Positions 30,814 to 39,249 of a DNA stretch of 64,000 nt are shown piece after piece (position 1 is the stretch's first letter; each line of letters begins with the position of its first letter). A program made the translations under genes and the position numbers. Under the pieces are notes generated by a model that did not search any database, was not told where the DNA came from, and saw only the letters and a list, made by a program, of their open reading frames with translations. The stretch lies in assembly GCA_002389665.1 (NCBI GenBank), contig DGNO01000002.1, positions 319,624-383,623 of the forward strand, read 5' to 3'. The stretch is from Rhodobiaceae bacterium UBA4490 (lineage in GTDB: Bacteria > Pseudomonadota > Alphaproteobacteria > Parvibaculales > Parvibaculaceae).

Positions 30814-32457
30814 ATGTTCACAGCCTTGGAAGATCTGCCAAGCCGCAACCAGCCCGCTCCCTTGAGCGGCTATAACGCCTATGCCAGCCACAAGGCGCTG
30901 CGCGAAGCCATTATCCGCGAAGCACCAGGCGCGGACGATACCCGGCTGCACGAGTTGGGGGCGACCGTCGGCAGCGCCGAGGTACACGAACTGGTGAAGC
31001 GCGCCCACGAAAACCCGCCCCGCCTCCTTGCCCGCGACGCGGCGGGCGCGCGGCTCGATGAAGTGATCTTTCATCCAGCCTGGCACGACTGGATGCGCAT
31101 CTGCATCGGCTCCGGCGCTCATTCACTGGGTTGGACCGACGAGTGGAAGGGTTCCGATGTCATCCGGGCGGCCCTCTTCTTGCTGCTGAACGAAGCTGAT
31201 CAGGCCATAGCATGTCCGCTTGGCATGACCCATTGCTGCATTCCGGCGTTGGAAACCGACAAAGAGATTGCCGCCCGGTGGCGCCCGCGCATCACCTCCA
31301 CCGCATATGATCCGCGCAGCCTGCCTGCCGGCGAAAAAACCGGTCTGCTCATCACCATGGCTGTGACGGAACAGATTGCCGGCACCGACCTCAAGCAAAT
31401 CGAGACGCAGGCCCTCCCCGATCCTGCAACGGACGGCTATCTGCTGAGCGGACGAAAATGGTTCTATTCCGTCCCCCAGGCGGACGGCGCGCTGGTGCTC
31501 GCCCGCACCAATAGCGGCATCAGCTGCTTTCTCATGCCCCGGTTCCGGCCCGATGGCACGCGGAACAGCATTTATCTGCACCGCCTGAAAGACAAAGCCG
31601 GCGACAGAGCCAATGCCTCAAGCGAAGCGGAACTGAAAAACGCCTGGGCACAGCGTCTTGGCGCCGAAGGGCGCGGCTTTGAAGTGATGTTCAAAATGAT
31701 CCAGAACACCCGCTTCGATGTTGCCCTCTCATCGCTGGGGCTTATGCATCAGGCGGTTGCCCAAGCGCTCCACTATGCCGGCGGACGCATGGCATTCGGC
31801 GCACCGCTCAAAGACCTGCCGCTCATGGAAAACGTGCTGGCAGACCTGTCTCTTGAAAGCGAAGCCGCGCTCGTTCTGGCCATGCGCACGGCCCGCGCCA
31901 TCGATGATGCCAAACACGGCGACAAACAGGCGGCACGCTTCGCCCGGATCGCCGTCGCTCTTCATAAATATTGGACCTGCAAGCGAACGCCCTGGGCAGC
32001 TTTCGAAGCGATGGAAGTGTTCGGCGGCAACGGCTATATTGAAGACCGCCCCATGGCCCGGTTATACCGCCAAGCCCCCCTCAACAGCATTTGGGAAGGT
32101 TCGGGCAATGTGCTTTGCCTGGATGTATTGCGCGCCATCCGCCAGGACGGTGAAGCCTATGCCGCCATACTCGATGAAATCGCATTGGCAAAATCCCACT
32201 GCACCCTCCTCGACGATATACTGCGCGAACTGAAGACATACCGCAGCGCACCGCCGGAAGAAGCCGCCGCGCGCCAATTCACCGAAAAACTGACGCTTGC
32301 GCTCCAGGCCTCTCTTCTCATCCGGTTTGCCCCGGCTTTTGTGGCCGATGCGTTTTGCGCCTCCCGCCTTGCCGCATCATACCGCGGCGCCTTCGGCACC
32401 TTGCCGCATGGATGCCGGAACGGAGAGATCGTCGCCCGCACTGCGCCTACCTCATAA
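30814..32457 (+). CDS. AidB-like acyl-CoA dehydrogenase family protein
   Basis: A 547-residue flavoprotein of the acyl-CoA dehydrogenase superfamily, closest in visible features to AidB: the long N-terminal domain with YNAYASHKALREAI, the AVTEQIAGTD flavin segment, YLHRLKDKAGDRANASSE, MEVFGGNGYIED and LNSIWEGSGNVLCLD. AidB of E. coli is part of the adaptive response to alkylation and binds DNA; its catalytic substrate is unsettled. The ATG at 30814 with GGGAAAG upstream is preferred over a TTG five codons earlier. Located divergently from a LysR gene rather than near ada. It ends at a bidirectional terminator. Confidence 0.87.
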   Translation: MFTALEDLPSRNQPAPLSGYNAYASHKALREAIIREAPGADDTRLHELGATVGSAEVHELVKRAHENPPRLLARDAAGARLDEVIFHPAWHDWMRICIGSGAHSLGWTDEWKGSDVIRAALFLLLNEADQAIACPLGMTHCCIPALETDKEIAARWRPRITSTAYDPRSLPAGEKTGLLITMAVTEQIAGTDLKQIETQALPDPATDGYLLSGRKWFYSVPQADGALVLARTNSGISCFLMPRFRPDGTRNSIYLHRLKDKAGDRANASSEAELKNAWAQRLGAEGRGFEVMFKMIQNTRFDVALSSLGLMHQAVAQALHYAGGRMAFGAPLKDLPLMENVLADLSLESEAALVLAMRTARAIDDAKHGDKQAARFARIAVALHKYWTCKRTPWAAFEAMEVFGGNGYIEDRPMARLYRQAPLNSIWEGSGNVLCLDVLRAIRQDGEAYAAILDEIALAKSHCTLLDDILRELKTYRSAPPEEAAARQFTEKLTLALQASLLIRFAPAFVADAFCASRLAASYRGAFGTLPHGCRNGEIVARTAPTS

Positions 32458-32492
32458 AAAACCCCGGCGCCGCGCGGTGCCGGGGTCTTTTG
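32455..32492. terminator. Bidirectional terminator between aidB-like gene and rpoD
   Basis: An 11-pair stem, ACCCCGGCGCC (32461-32471) with GGTGCCGGGGT (32476-32486, one G-T pair), encloses GCGC. The plus-strand tail is CTTTTG and the minus-strand tail is a run of six T, so it serves both convergent units and best terminates rpoD. Confidence 0.88.
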
Positions 32493-32511
32493 CTTGCCGT
32501 TGCGGCAAGGA

Positions 32512-34512
32512 TCAATTGTCGAGGAAGGAGCGCAGTTTACGGCTGCGGCTCGGGTGCTTCAGCTTGCGCAGCGCCTTTGCCTCGATCTGGCGGATACGTT
32601 CGCGCGTCACCGAGAACTGCTGGCCGACTTCTTCCAGCGTGTGGTCGGTATTCATGCCAATGCCGAAACGCATGCGCAGCACGCGTTCCTCACGCGGGGT
32701 GAGCGAGGCGAGAACCCGCGTCGTCGTCTCGCGCAGGTTCGAATGAATGGCCGCATCGATGGGCAGCACCGCGTTCTTGTCTTCGATGAAATCGCCGAGG
32801 TGACTGTCTTCCTCATCGCCGATGGGCGTTTCGAGGGAAATCGGCTCCTTGGCGATTTTCAGAACCTTGCGCACTTTTTCGAGCGGCATGGCGAGCTTTT
32901 CAGCCAGCTCCTCCGGCGTCGGTTCGCGGCCGATTTCGTGCAGCATCTGGCGCGAGGTGCGCACCAGCTTGTTGATCGTCTCGATCATATGCACCGGAAT
33001 ACGGATGGTGCGCGCCTGGTCGGCGATCGAGCGGGTGATCGCCTGACGGATCCACCATGTCGCATAGGTCGAGAATTTGTACCCGCGGCGGTACTCGAAT
33101 TTGTCTACCGCCTTCATCAGGCCGATATTGCCTTCCTGAATGAGATCGAGGAACTGCAGGCCGCGGTTCGTATATTTCTTGGCGATGGAAATAACGAGAC
33201 GCAGGTTCGCTTCCACCATTTCCTTCTTGGCCTGGCGCGCCTCGCGCTCACCCTTCTGCACCGTATGGACAATGCGGCGGTATTCGGAAATGTCGAGACC
33301 GGTTTCCTGCACCAGTTCCTGAATTTCCGCGCGCAGGTTTTCCAGCGTGTCTTTTTCTTCCTTGGCAACGGAAGACCAGCCCTTGGCTTTCAGCTTGGCC
33401 ACGCGCTCGACCCAGTTCGGGTCCATCTCGTTGCCGTAATATTGCGTCAGGAATTCCTGGCGCTTGACGCCGTGGCTTTCGGCAAGGCGCAAGAGGCGGC
33501 CTTCCAGCATCATCAGGCGTTTGTTGATGGCGTAAAGCTGCTCGACCAGCGAGTCGATACGGTTGTTGTTGAGCGAGAGGCTTTTGACTTCCTCGACGAT
33601 CTCATCGCGCAGCTTCTTGTAGCGCTTAACCTGCGCCGAAGAGAGGTCTTCGTTCTGCAGCACAAGCTCGTGCTTCTGGTCCTGCAGTTTGCGCAGCTTT
33701 TTGTAGTTCGAGGCAATGGCATCGAAAGTTTCCAGAACTTTCGGCTTCAGTTCCGCTTCCATGGCGGCGAGGGAGAGCGAGTTCTCGTTATCCTCGTCGT
33801 CATCGTCGTCGTTTTCCTGAACCTCGTATTGCTCTTCAACCTCGCGGCCTTCGGCTTTCGCCTTCTCGCGCTCGAGCGCGGCCTGGCTGCGGTCGATCTT
33901 TTTCGCGTCGGGCCCGGCATAGGTCGCATCGAGGTCGATAATGTCGCGCAGCAGAATCTTGCCGTCATTCAGCTCGTCGCGCCAGATGATGATGGCCTGG
34001 AAAGTCAGCGGGCTTTCGCAGAGCCCGGCGATCATGGTTTCGCGGCCGGCCTCGATACGCTTGGCGATGGCGATTTCGCCTTCACGCGAGAGAAGCTCGA
34101 CGGAGCCCATTTCGCGCAGATACATGCGCACCGGATCGTCCGTGCGCTCCAGCGTGGTCGACGTGCTTTCGCTTTTGGTAACGGCGGAGGAGGCAGCCTT
34201 TGCGGGAACGCCGGCTTCTTCCTCGTCGTCGTCCTCTGCCGCGCTTGCTTCTTCGCTGCTGTCTTCGGTTTCGTCGTTCTCGACCACGGTGATGCCCATC
34301 TCGGAGAGCATCGCCATCGTGTCTTCGATCTGTTCGGAGGAGAATTCTTCGGACGGCAGAACTTTGTTCAATTCGTCATAGGTGACCCAGCCGCGCGCCT
34401 TGGCAGCCTTGATCATCTTCTTCACGCCGGCATCGGACATATCCAGAAGCGGGCTATCGCTGCTTTCCGCCGAGGATTCCGTCTCTGCCGTTTCCGCCGT
34501 CTTGCTCGCCAT
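32512..34512 (-). CDS. rpoD: RNA polymerase primary sigma factor RpoD
   Basis: The housekeeping sigma-70 factor. The 666-residue protein shows region 1.1 (about 20-85), region 1.2 ([20 protein letters not shown]), a large acidic non-conserved insert with a D/E run near residues 235-250, regions 2.3-2.4 ([17 protein letters not shown]) and region 4.2 with the recognition helix in [20 protein letters not shown]. It follows dnaG in the same orientation with a 184-base gap, the usual macromolecular-synthesis order. Length is typical for Alphaproteobacteria. Confidence 0.97.
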   Translation of the reverse strand: MASKTAETAETESSAESSDSPLLDMSDAGVKKMIKAAKARGWVTYDELNKVLPSEEFSSEQIEDTMAMLSEMGITVVENDETEDSSEEASAAEDDDEEEAGVPAKAASSAVTKSESTSTTLERTDDPVRMYLREMGSVELLSREGEIAIAKRIEAGRETMIAGLCESPLTFQAIIIWRDELNDGKILLRDIIDLDATYAGPDAKKIDRSQAALEREKAKAEGREVEEQYEVQENDDDDDEDNENSLSLAAMEAELKPKVLETFDAIASNYKKLRKLQDQKHELVLQNEDLSSAQVKRYKKLRDEIVEEVKSLSLNNNRIDSLVEQLYAINKRLMMLEGRLLRLAESHGVKRQEFLTQYYGNEMDPNWVERVAKLKAKGWSSVAKEEKDTLENLRAEIQELVQETGLDISEYRRIVHTVQKGEREARQAKKEMVEANLRLVISIAKKYTNRGLQFLDLIQEGNIGLMKAVDKFEYRRGYKFSTYATWWIRQAITRSIADQARTIRIPVHMIETINKLVRTSRQMLHEIGREPTPEELAEKLAMPLEKVRKVLKIAKEPISLETPIGDEEDSHLGDFIEDKNAVLPIDAAIHSNLRETTTRVLASLTPREERVLRMRFGIGMNTDHTLEEVGQQFSVTRERIRQIEAKALRKLKHPSRSRKLRSFLDN

Positions 34513-34696
34513 TCAACGATCTCCGATCATGCACCATGGATCATGACCATAAAGCACAAGGCCTTTCGCGACCCTTTATGTGGACGATCTAGTCCGGTCG
34601 CGCACGCTTGCCAGTTGTGCCGTGTGGTTTAAGGCTCTTTCCCAACCCCTCCTAGGAATAGCCCGTTATATTTCATGACCCGCAGCTATGTTGTGC

Positions 34697-36595
34697 CTAT
34701 TCGCTGTTCGAGAATCCGCCAAGCTCCGCCTGCACGGCTTTGAGCCTTGCCAGATTCTCTTCGGTCATCTCCTCAGCCAGTGCTCGTTCAGCCGCCTTCA
34801 ATTCGGTTTGTAAATCCGATGCGTGCCTGTGCCGGTGAAGCAAGTGAAGGAACCCGTGTTCCGCTTCTTCAACCGAGGCATCGATCCGGGCAAACCGTTC
34901 GCTCATAAGCGAGGGCGCGTGCGTCAACCGCCGGGCGAGTTCCGAAAAACCCCTGTGATTCAAGTGGTCCCCCAGCACTTCCCTTTCAAGAGGCGCATGG
35001 AGGGCGGCTATATCTATGATTTCATTGCGTATTTTGTCAAGCTCGCGATCCTCGAATTGCAGATGCGCGAATTCCTCGCAATAGCGCTCCAAAAGCGCGG
35101 GATGGTTGAGGAGCGTGGCCGTGAGCAGCGTTTCCCGGTTGCGCCGGCCCGGATCCCCGCCGCGCACCAGCGCGCTGCGCCGAAGCTCCGGCGAGGCGGG
35201 CGGCATAACCCCTTGAAAGCGCTCGGCTTTTCCGCCCCGCCCCGGTTTACCGCCCGGCCAGCGCCCGCCGCCGCGTCCCGGCTGAAAACGGTTCCGGCCC
35301 TGCCCGGCAAAGCCGCCGGAAGGCGCAGGTGAGAAAATAGTCCTAAGTCGCTCGCGCAGCGCCGTGGCATAGTGGCCGCGCACGCGCGGTTCCTGAATGG
35401 CTTGGGCAACAGCCTCGATGCGCGCCTCAAGCTGCGCGCGCCGCTCCGGCGTATCCCAGCGCCCGCCTTCCATCTCCTTGTCCCAGACCATATCGATCAG
35501 CGGTCGGGCTTTCTCCAGCACCGCGCGCATCGCCTCCGTCCCCTCTTCCTTGATGAGGTCGTCCGGGTCCTTGCCCTCCGGCAAAAGCGCAAAACGCAAG
35601 GAATGACCGGGGCGCAGCAATGGCAAAGCCCGTTCCACCGCGCGGAAGGCGGCCTTCACCCCCGCCTTGTCACCGTCGAAACAGAGAATGGGTTCGGGTG
35701 CCAGACGCCAGAGAAGGTCGATCTGGTTTTCCGTCATCGCCGTGCCGAGCGGCGCGACCGCATGCTCAAAACCGGCCTGCGCCAGCGCGATGACATCCAT
35801 ATAGCCTTCGCAGGCGATGACGGTGCCTGCGTCATAGGCGGCCTTGCGCGCACGGGCATAATTGTAAAGCACATGGCCTTTGTGAAAGAGCGGGGTTTCG
35901 GGCGAGTTGAGATATTTCGCCCGCGCATCCGGATCGAGCGCCCGCCCCCCGAATGCAATGACGCGCCCGCGCGCATCTTCGATGGGAAACATCAGCCGGT
36001 TGCGGAAACGGTCGTAAGGCTCCTTGATGTCCTCGCCGCCGATAATGAGCCCGGCTTCGATCATCTGGGAAATCTTGATGCCCTGCGCCTGCAGCGTTTT
36101 CAGGAGCCCGTGGCGCTGATCGGGCGCATAGCCGAGCCCGAAGCGTTCCACCGTTTCCGCTTTCAGCCCCCGGCGCTGCAGATAAGCGTGCGCTTCGGCG
36201 CCGTGCCCGCGCGTCAGCCCGGCGCGGAAATAATCCTGCGCCATTTTCATCACGTCGATGAGGCCGGTCTGCTGTTTTTCCCGCTCGGCGGCGCGCGGGT
36301 CGCGCTGGGGCATTTCAAGCCCCGCTTCGCCCGCCAGCCGCTCCACCGCTTCCAGAAAGCTCAGGTTCTCGGTCTTTTCCAGAAACTTGATGACGTCGCC
36401 ATGCTCGCCCGTCGAAAAGCAATGATAGAACTGCTTTTCGTCATTCACCGTGAAGCTCGGTGTCTTTTCATTGGAAAAGGGCGACAGCCCCATGAACTCC
36501 CGGCCATGGCGCTTGAGCTTGACCTTCCGGCCGACCACATCCGAGACGCGGATGCGGGCCTTCAGCTCTTCCAGGAAGGATTTCGGGAAACTCAT
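34697..36595 (-). CDS. dnaG: DNA primase DnaG with degenerate zinc-binding motif
   Basis: DnaG makes RNA primers at the replication fork. The 632-residue protein has the N-terminal zinc-ribbon-like domain, the TOPRIM catalytic core (about 260-345, ACEGYMDVIAL and FDGDKAG) and a C-terminal helicase-binding domain. Unusually, the canonical C-x2-H...C-x2-C ligands are changed: the sequence reads LSPFSNEKTPSF and YHCFSTGEHG, so serines 38 and 41 and threonine 62 replace ligands and only Cys59 remains. Zinc is therefore probably not bound. It is flanked by yqeY upstream and rpoD downstream. Confidence 0.95.
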   Translation of the reverse strand: MSFPKSFLEELKARIRVSDVVGRKVKLKRHGREFMGLSPFSNEKTPSFTVNDEKQFYHCFSTGEHGDVIKFLEKTENLSFLEAVERLAGEAGLEMPQRDPRAAEREKQQTGLIDVMKMAQDYFRAGLTRGHGAEAHAYLQRRGLKAETVERFGLGYAPDQRHGLLKTLQAQGIKISQMIEAGLIIGGEDIKEPYDRFRNRLMFPIEDARGRVIAFGGRALDPDARAKYLNSPETPLFHKGHVLYNYARARKAAYDAGTVIACEGYMDVIALAQAGFEHAVAPLGTAMTENQIDLLWRLAPEPILCFDGDKAGVKAAFRAVERALPLLRPGHSLRFALLPEGKDPDDLIKEEGTEAMRAVLEKARPLIDMVWDKEMEGGRWDTPERRAQLEARIEAVAQAIQEPRVRGHYATALRERLRTIFSPAPSGGFAGQGRNRFQPGRGGGRWPGGKPGRGGKAERFQGVMPPASPELRRSALVRGGDPGRRNRETLLTATLLNHPALLERYCEEFAHLQFEDRELDKIRNEIIDIAALHAPLEREVLGDHLNHRGFSELARRLTHAPSLMSERFARIDASVEEAEHGFLHLLHRHRHASDLQTELKAAERALAEEMTEENLARLKAVQAELGGFSNSE

Positions 36596-36709
36596 CGCTC
36601 AAGCCCATGAGAAAGACGGCGCGCCCTACGCCAGAAGCGGCACGCCACACCGGACCTCAGCATAGCGCAATCCGCCCGAATGCGCCCGCACCGGAACAGG
36701 TCCCGGACC

Positions 36710-37165
36710 TCAGGCGCTCAAAATCGCTTTGACCGAGGCCCCCGCCTTGCCGAAATCCATCTGCCCGGCATAGCGCTTTTTCAGCTCGCCCATCACCTTG
36801 CCCATGTCTTTCAGGCTTTCCGCGCCAAGGTCGCTGACGACGCCCTGCACCGCTTCCTTCACTTCATCTTCGGAAAGCTGCTTAGGCAGGAATTCCTGAA
36901 TGATGACGATTTCCTCGCGCTCCTGCTCGGCCAGTTCCAGGCGCCCGGCCTGCTCATAGGTCGCAACGGATTCGGTGCGCTGCTTGATCATCTTGGCCAG
37001 GATATCGAGGATTTCCTCATCCGAGACGCCGTCGGGCTTGCCCGCGGTGCGCGCGGCAATATCGCGGTCCTTGATCGCGGCCTGCATCAGGCGGAGCGTC
37101 GCAACGCGCCGTTTATCCTGCGCCTTCATGGCTTCTTTCAGCGCCGCATTAAACTGGTCGCGCAT
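36710..37165 (-). CDS. YqeY / GatB-like tail domain protein
   Basis: A 151-residue helical protein of the YqeY family, related to the tail domain of the amidotransferase subunit GatB and thought to touch tRNA. Segments such as ATLRLMQAAIKDRDIAAR and EFLPKQLSEDEV are typical. The ATG at 37165 matches the family start (MRDQFNAALKEAMKA); the longer frame has no family similarity. It lies just upstream of dnaG, as in many bacteria where yqeY accompanies dnaG-rpoD, and is divergent from carA. The precise role is unknown. Confidence 0.88.
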   Translation of the reverse strand: MRDQFNAALKEAMKAQDKRRVATLRLMQAAIKDRDIAARTAGKPDGVSDEEILDILAKMIKQRTESVATYEQAGRLELAEQEREEIVIIQEFLPKQLSEDEVKEAVQGVVSDLGAESLKDMGKVMGELKKRYAGQMDFGKAGASVKAILSA

Positions 37166-37329
37166 TGCCTGCCTCTCGCTCTCATGCCCGCCGCCCCGAT
37201 CAAGGGGTAAAGACTCACCGGCAGGCTCCAAAGGAAGCGAGAAAGCTATCTCAAACCGGGCGCTGGCGCAATCCGCCAAGGGCCTGCTAAGCAATTGGAA
37301 TTAAAGAGTTTTTCTTTTCGCTTAGAGGG

Positions 37330-37358
37330 TTGACGCTTTGCCCGGCTTCCCTTAGGTT
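37330..37358 (+). promoter_or_regulatory. Possible carA promoter
   Basis: TTGACG (37330-37335) is followed after 17 bases by TAGGTT (37353-37358). The -35 is good and the -10 weak. Transcription would begin near 37365, leaving about 165 nt of leader before carA, inside which a short open frame lies. No other clear promoter is seen in the 365-base gap between yqeY and carA. Confidence 0.4.
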
Positions 37359-37414
37359 CCGCGCAATTTGCGCTTGGGGGCAGCCTGGCTCCCGCCCCTC
37401 CTCAGGAGAATAGT

Positions 37415-37534
37415 ATGATCGGCCCGAAGCCACAGATGCGGGAACCCGTTTGCGAGGTTTCCCGGCAGAGTCGGCTGCCCGGATGCCGGATGCTCCAGGG
37501 CAGCGCCCATAAAGCTCAAGGAGACAGAACATGA
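37415..37534 (+). CDS. Putative 39-residue leader peptide overlapping the carA start
   Basis: An unrecognised short frame beginning with ATG at 37415, preceded by a strong AGGAG (37404-37408) at six bases, the best ribosome site in this region. It encodes 39 residues, five of them arginine, and its TGA overlaps the carA ATG as ATGA, so ribosomes finishing it could reinitiate on carA. The predicted message also has an imperfect hairpin GGGAACCC/GGTTTCCC near 37440-37465. Its sequence is not hydrophobic and has no known domain. It may be a regulatory leader or simply a coupled upstream frame; conservation would decide. Confidence 0.4.
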   Translation: MIGPKPQMREPVCEVSRQSRLPGCRMLQGSAHKAQGDRT

Positions 37535-38691
37535 CGAAGCGGCTTCCCACAGCCCTTCTGGTCCTGAAGGACGGCACCGTCATTGAAGGCATGGGCCTGG
37601 GCGCGACCGGCAGCGCGGTCGGCGAAGTCTGTTTCAACACCGCGATGACGGGCTACCAGGAAATCCTCACCGACCCTTCTTATGTCGGCCAGATCATCAC
37701 CTTCACCTTCCCCCATATCGGCAATGTCGGCGCCAACGACGAGGATATCGAAACCTCGAACCTGGCAGCCGCTTCCGGCGTGCGCGGCGCGGTGCTCCGG
37801 GCCGACATCACGAACCCGTCGAACTACCGCGCGGCCCTGCATTTCGATGAATGGCTGAAGCGGCGCGGGATTATCGCCATTGCCGGGATCGACACCCGCG
37901 CGCTCACCGCGCGCATCCGCGAGGAAGGCATGGTCGATGCCGCCATCGCGCACGATCCCACGGGCAAATTCGACAAGGACGCGCTCCTCAAAGAAGCCCA
38001 GGGCTTTCCCGGCCTTGAAGGGCTCGACCTTGCAAAGGAAGTGACCTGCGGCCAGTCCTATAGCTGGGATGAAACCCGCTGGGCCTGGAACGAGGGTTAT
38101 GGCCGGCTCGAAAATCCGCGCCATCACGTCGTCGCGCTCGATTACGGCGTCAAACGCAACATCATGCGCTGCCTGGCGAGCACCGGCGTCAAAGTCACGG
38201 TCGTGCCTGCAACGACGAGCGCGGATGATGTGCTTGGCCTGAAGCCCGACGGGATTTTCCTTTCCAACGGACCGGGCGATCCCGCGGCGACGGGCGCCTA
38301 CGCCGTGCCGGAAATCCAGAAACTCGTGGAGAGCGGCAAGCCCGTTTTCGGCATTTGCCTCGGCCATCAGATGCTTTCCCTCGCGCTCGGCGCGAAGACC
38401 GTGAAGATGCGCCAGGGCCATCACGGTGCCAACCATCCGGTGAAGGACTTCACCACCGGCAAGGTGGAAATCACCTCGATGAACCACGGCTTCACTGTGG
38501 ACCGGGACAGCCTGCCCGCCAGCGTCGAGGAAACCCATGTCTCCCTCTTCGACGGCACCAATTGCGGCATCCGCCTGAAAGACCGCCCGGTCTTTTCCGT
38601 GCAATACCACCCCGAAGCCTCCCCCGGCCCCCAGGACAGTCATTACCTCTTCGACCGCTTCGTGCGGATGATCTCGGAGGCGAAGGGCTGA
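37531..38691 (+). CDS. carA: Carbamoyl-phosphate synthase small (glutaminase) subunit
   Basis: CarA hydrolyses glutamine and passes ammonia to CarB for carbamoyl phosphate, the precursor of arginine and pyrimidines. The 386-residue protein has the N-terminal small-subunit domain (about 1-150, with [21 protein letters not shown]) and a class I glutaminase domain with the catalytic cysteine 276 in GICLGHQM and the His/Glu pair in YHPEASPGP. An AAGGAGA site precedes the ATG, which also overlaps the stop of a short upstream frame. carB is 558 bases downstream, separated by a repeat and a DUF559 gene on the other strand. Confidence 0.97.
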   Translation: MTKRLPTALLVLKDGTVIEGMGLGATGSAVGEVCFNTAMTGYQEILTDPSYVGQIITFTFPHIGNVGANDEDIETSNLAAASGVRGAVLRADITNPSNYRAALHFDEWLKRRGIIAIAGIDTRALTARIREEGMVDAAIAHDPTGKFDKDALLKEAQGFPGLEGLDLAKEVTCGQSYSWDETRWAWNEGYGRLENPRHHVVALDYGVKRNIMRCLASTGVKVTVVPATTSADDVLGLKPDGIFLSNGPGDPAATGAYAVPEIQKLVESGKPVFGICLGHQMLSLALGAKTVKMRQGHHGANHPVKDFTTGKVEITSMNHGFTVDRDSLPASVEETHVSLFDGTNCGIRLKDRPVFSVQYHPEASPGPQDSHYLFDRFVRMISEAKG

Positions 38692-38725
38692 GACATGACG
38701 GCACGCGGCGCAACATACGGCACGC

Positions 38726-38871
38726 ACCCCCTCACCCAACCCTCTCCCCACTCTTTGGCGGCTTACCCGCCAAAGCGGGCAAGAGGGGGGAGAGGGCTTG
38801 GACAATTCGTTCCCTCGCCCCTCCGGGGAGAGGGAGGGGCCCGCTGCCGCAGGCAGTGGGAGGGTGAGGGG
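38726..38871. repeat. Palindromic repeat cluster (REP-like) between carA and carB
   Basis: About 146 bases of nested inverted repeats. Outer arms are CCCCTCACCC (38728-38737) and GGGTGAGGGG (38862-38871). Inside are the pyrimidine run CCAACCCTCTCCCC with its complement GGGGAGAGGGCTTGG in the middle of the cluster, a tight hairpin CTTTGGCGG...CCCGCCAAAG (about 38752-38774), and a further CCCTC...GAGGG hairpin. The unit looks like the dispersed CCCCTCACCC palindromes common in intergenic DNA of Proteobacteria. It directly abuts the stop codon of the DUF559 gene. Other copies cannot be sought in this window. Confidence 0.75.
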
Positions 38872-39210
38872 TCAGCCTCTCAACTCGGCAGCGATCTGCT
38901 GCAATACGCCGCCGATATTTCCAAGCACCTCATGGTTCCAGAAACGGATAACGCGAAAACCGCGCGCCAGAAGAAAATGCGCGCGCGCCTTGTCACGCGC
39001 CGCCTGGAACGCGTGCTGCCCGCCATCCAGTTCGACGACGAGCCGGGCTTCAAGACAGACGAAATCGGCAACAAAGCTTCCAACGGGAAACTGCCGGCGG
39101 AACTTTGCGCCTTCAAGCTGACGGCTTCGCAAATGCCGCCAAAGCAAGCGTTCGGCATCCGTCAGATTACGGCGCAGTGCCCGCGCTTTGGCCGTCCCGT
39201 CTCTTTTCAT
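38872..39210 (-). CDS. DUF559 domain protein (Vsr/PD-(D/E)XK-like endonuclease fold)
   Basis: A 112-residue protein that is essentially one DUF559 domain: RRNLTDAERLLWRHLR, then FRRQFPVGSFVADFV, and LVVELDGGQH, giving the Asp...Glu-X-Asp arrangement of very-short-patch-repair-like nucleases. Its function is not established; the nuclease activity is inferred from fold. It is encoded on the strand opposite to carA and carB and sits between them, with its stop touching the palindromic repeat, so it looks inserted into the car operon. The ATG at 39210 leaves 39 bases to the carB start on the other strand. Confidence 0.8.
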   Translation of the reverse strand: MKRDGTAKARALRRNLTDAERLLWRHLRSRQLEGAKFRRQFPVGSFVADFVCLEARLVVELDGGQHAFQAARDKARAHFLLARGFRVIRFWNHEVLGNIGGVLQQIAAELRG

Positions 39211-39249
39211 TCTTCCCAATCCCTTATCTCTAGCGCGACAGTGTAACCC

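Noticed and set aside
32494..34632. Open frame of about 700 codons on the strand opposite rpoD
   Set aside because: rpoD is certain; the antisense frame arises from high-GC codon bias, has no recognisable domain and no ribosome site.
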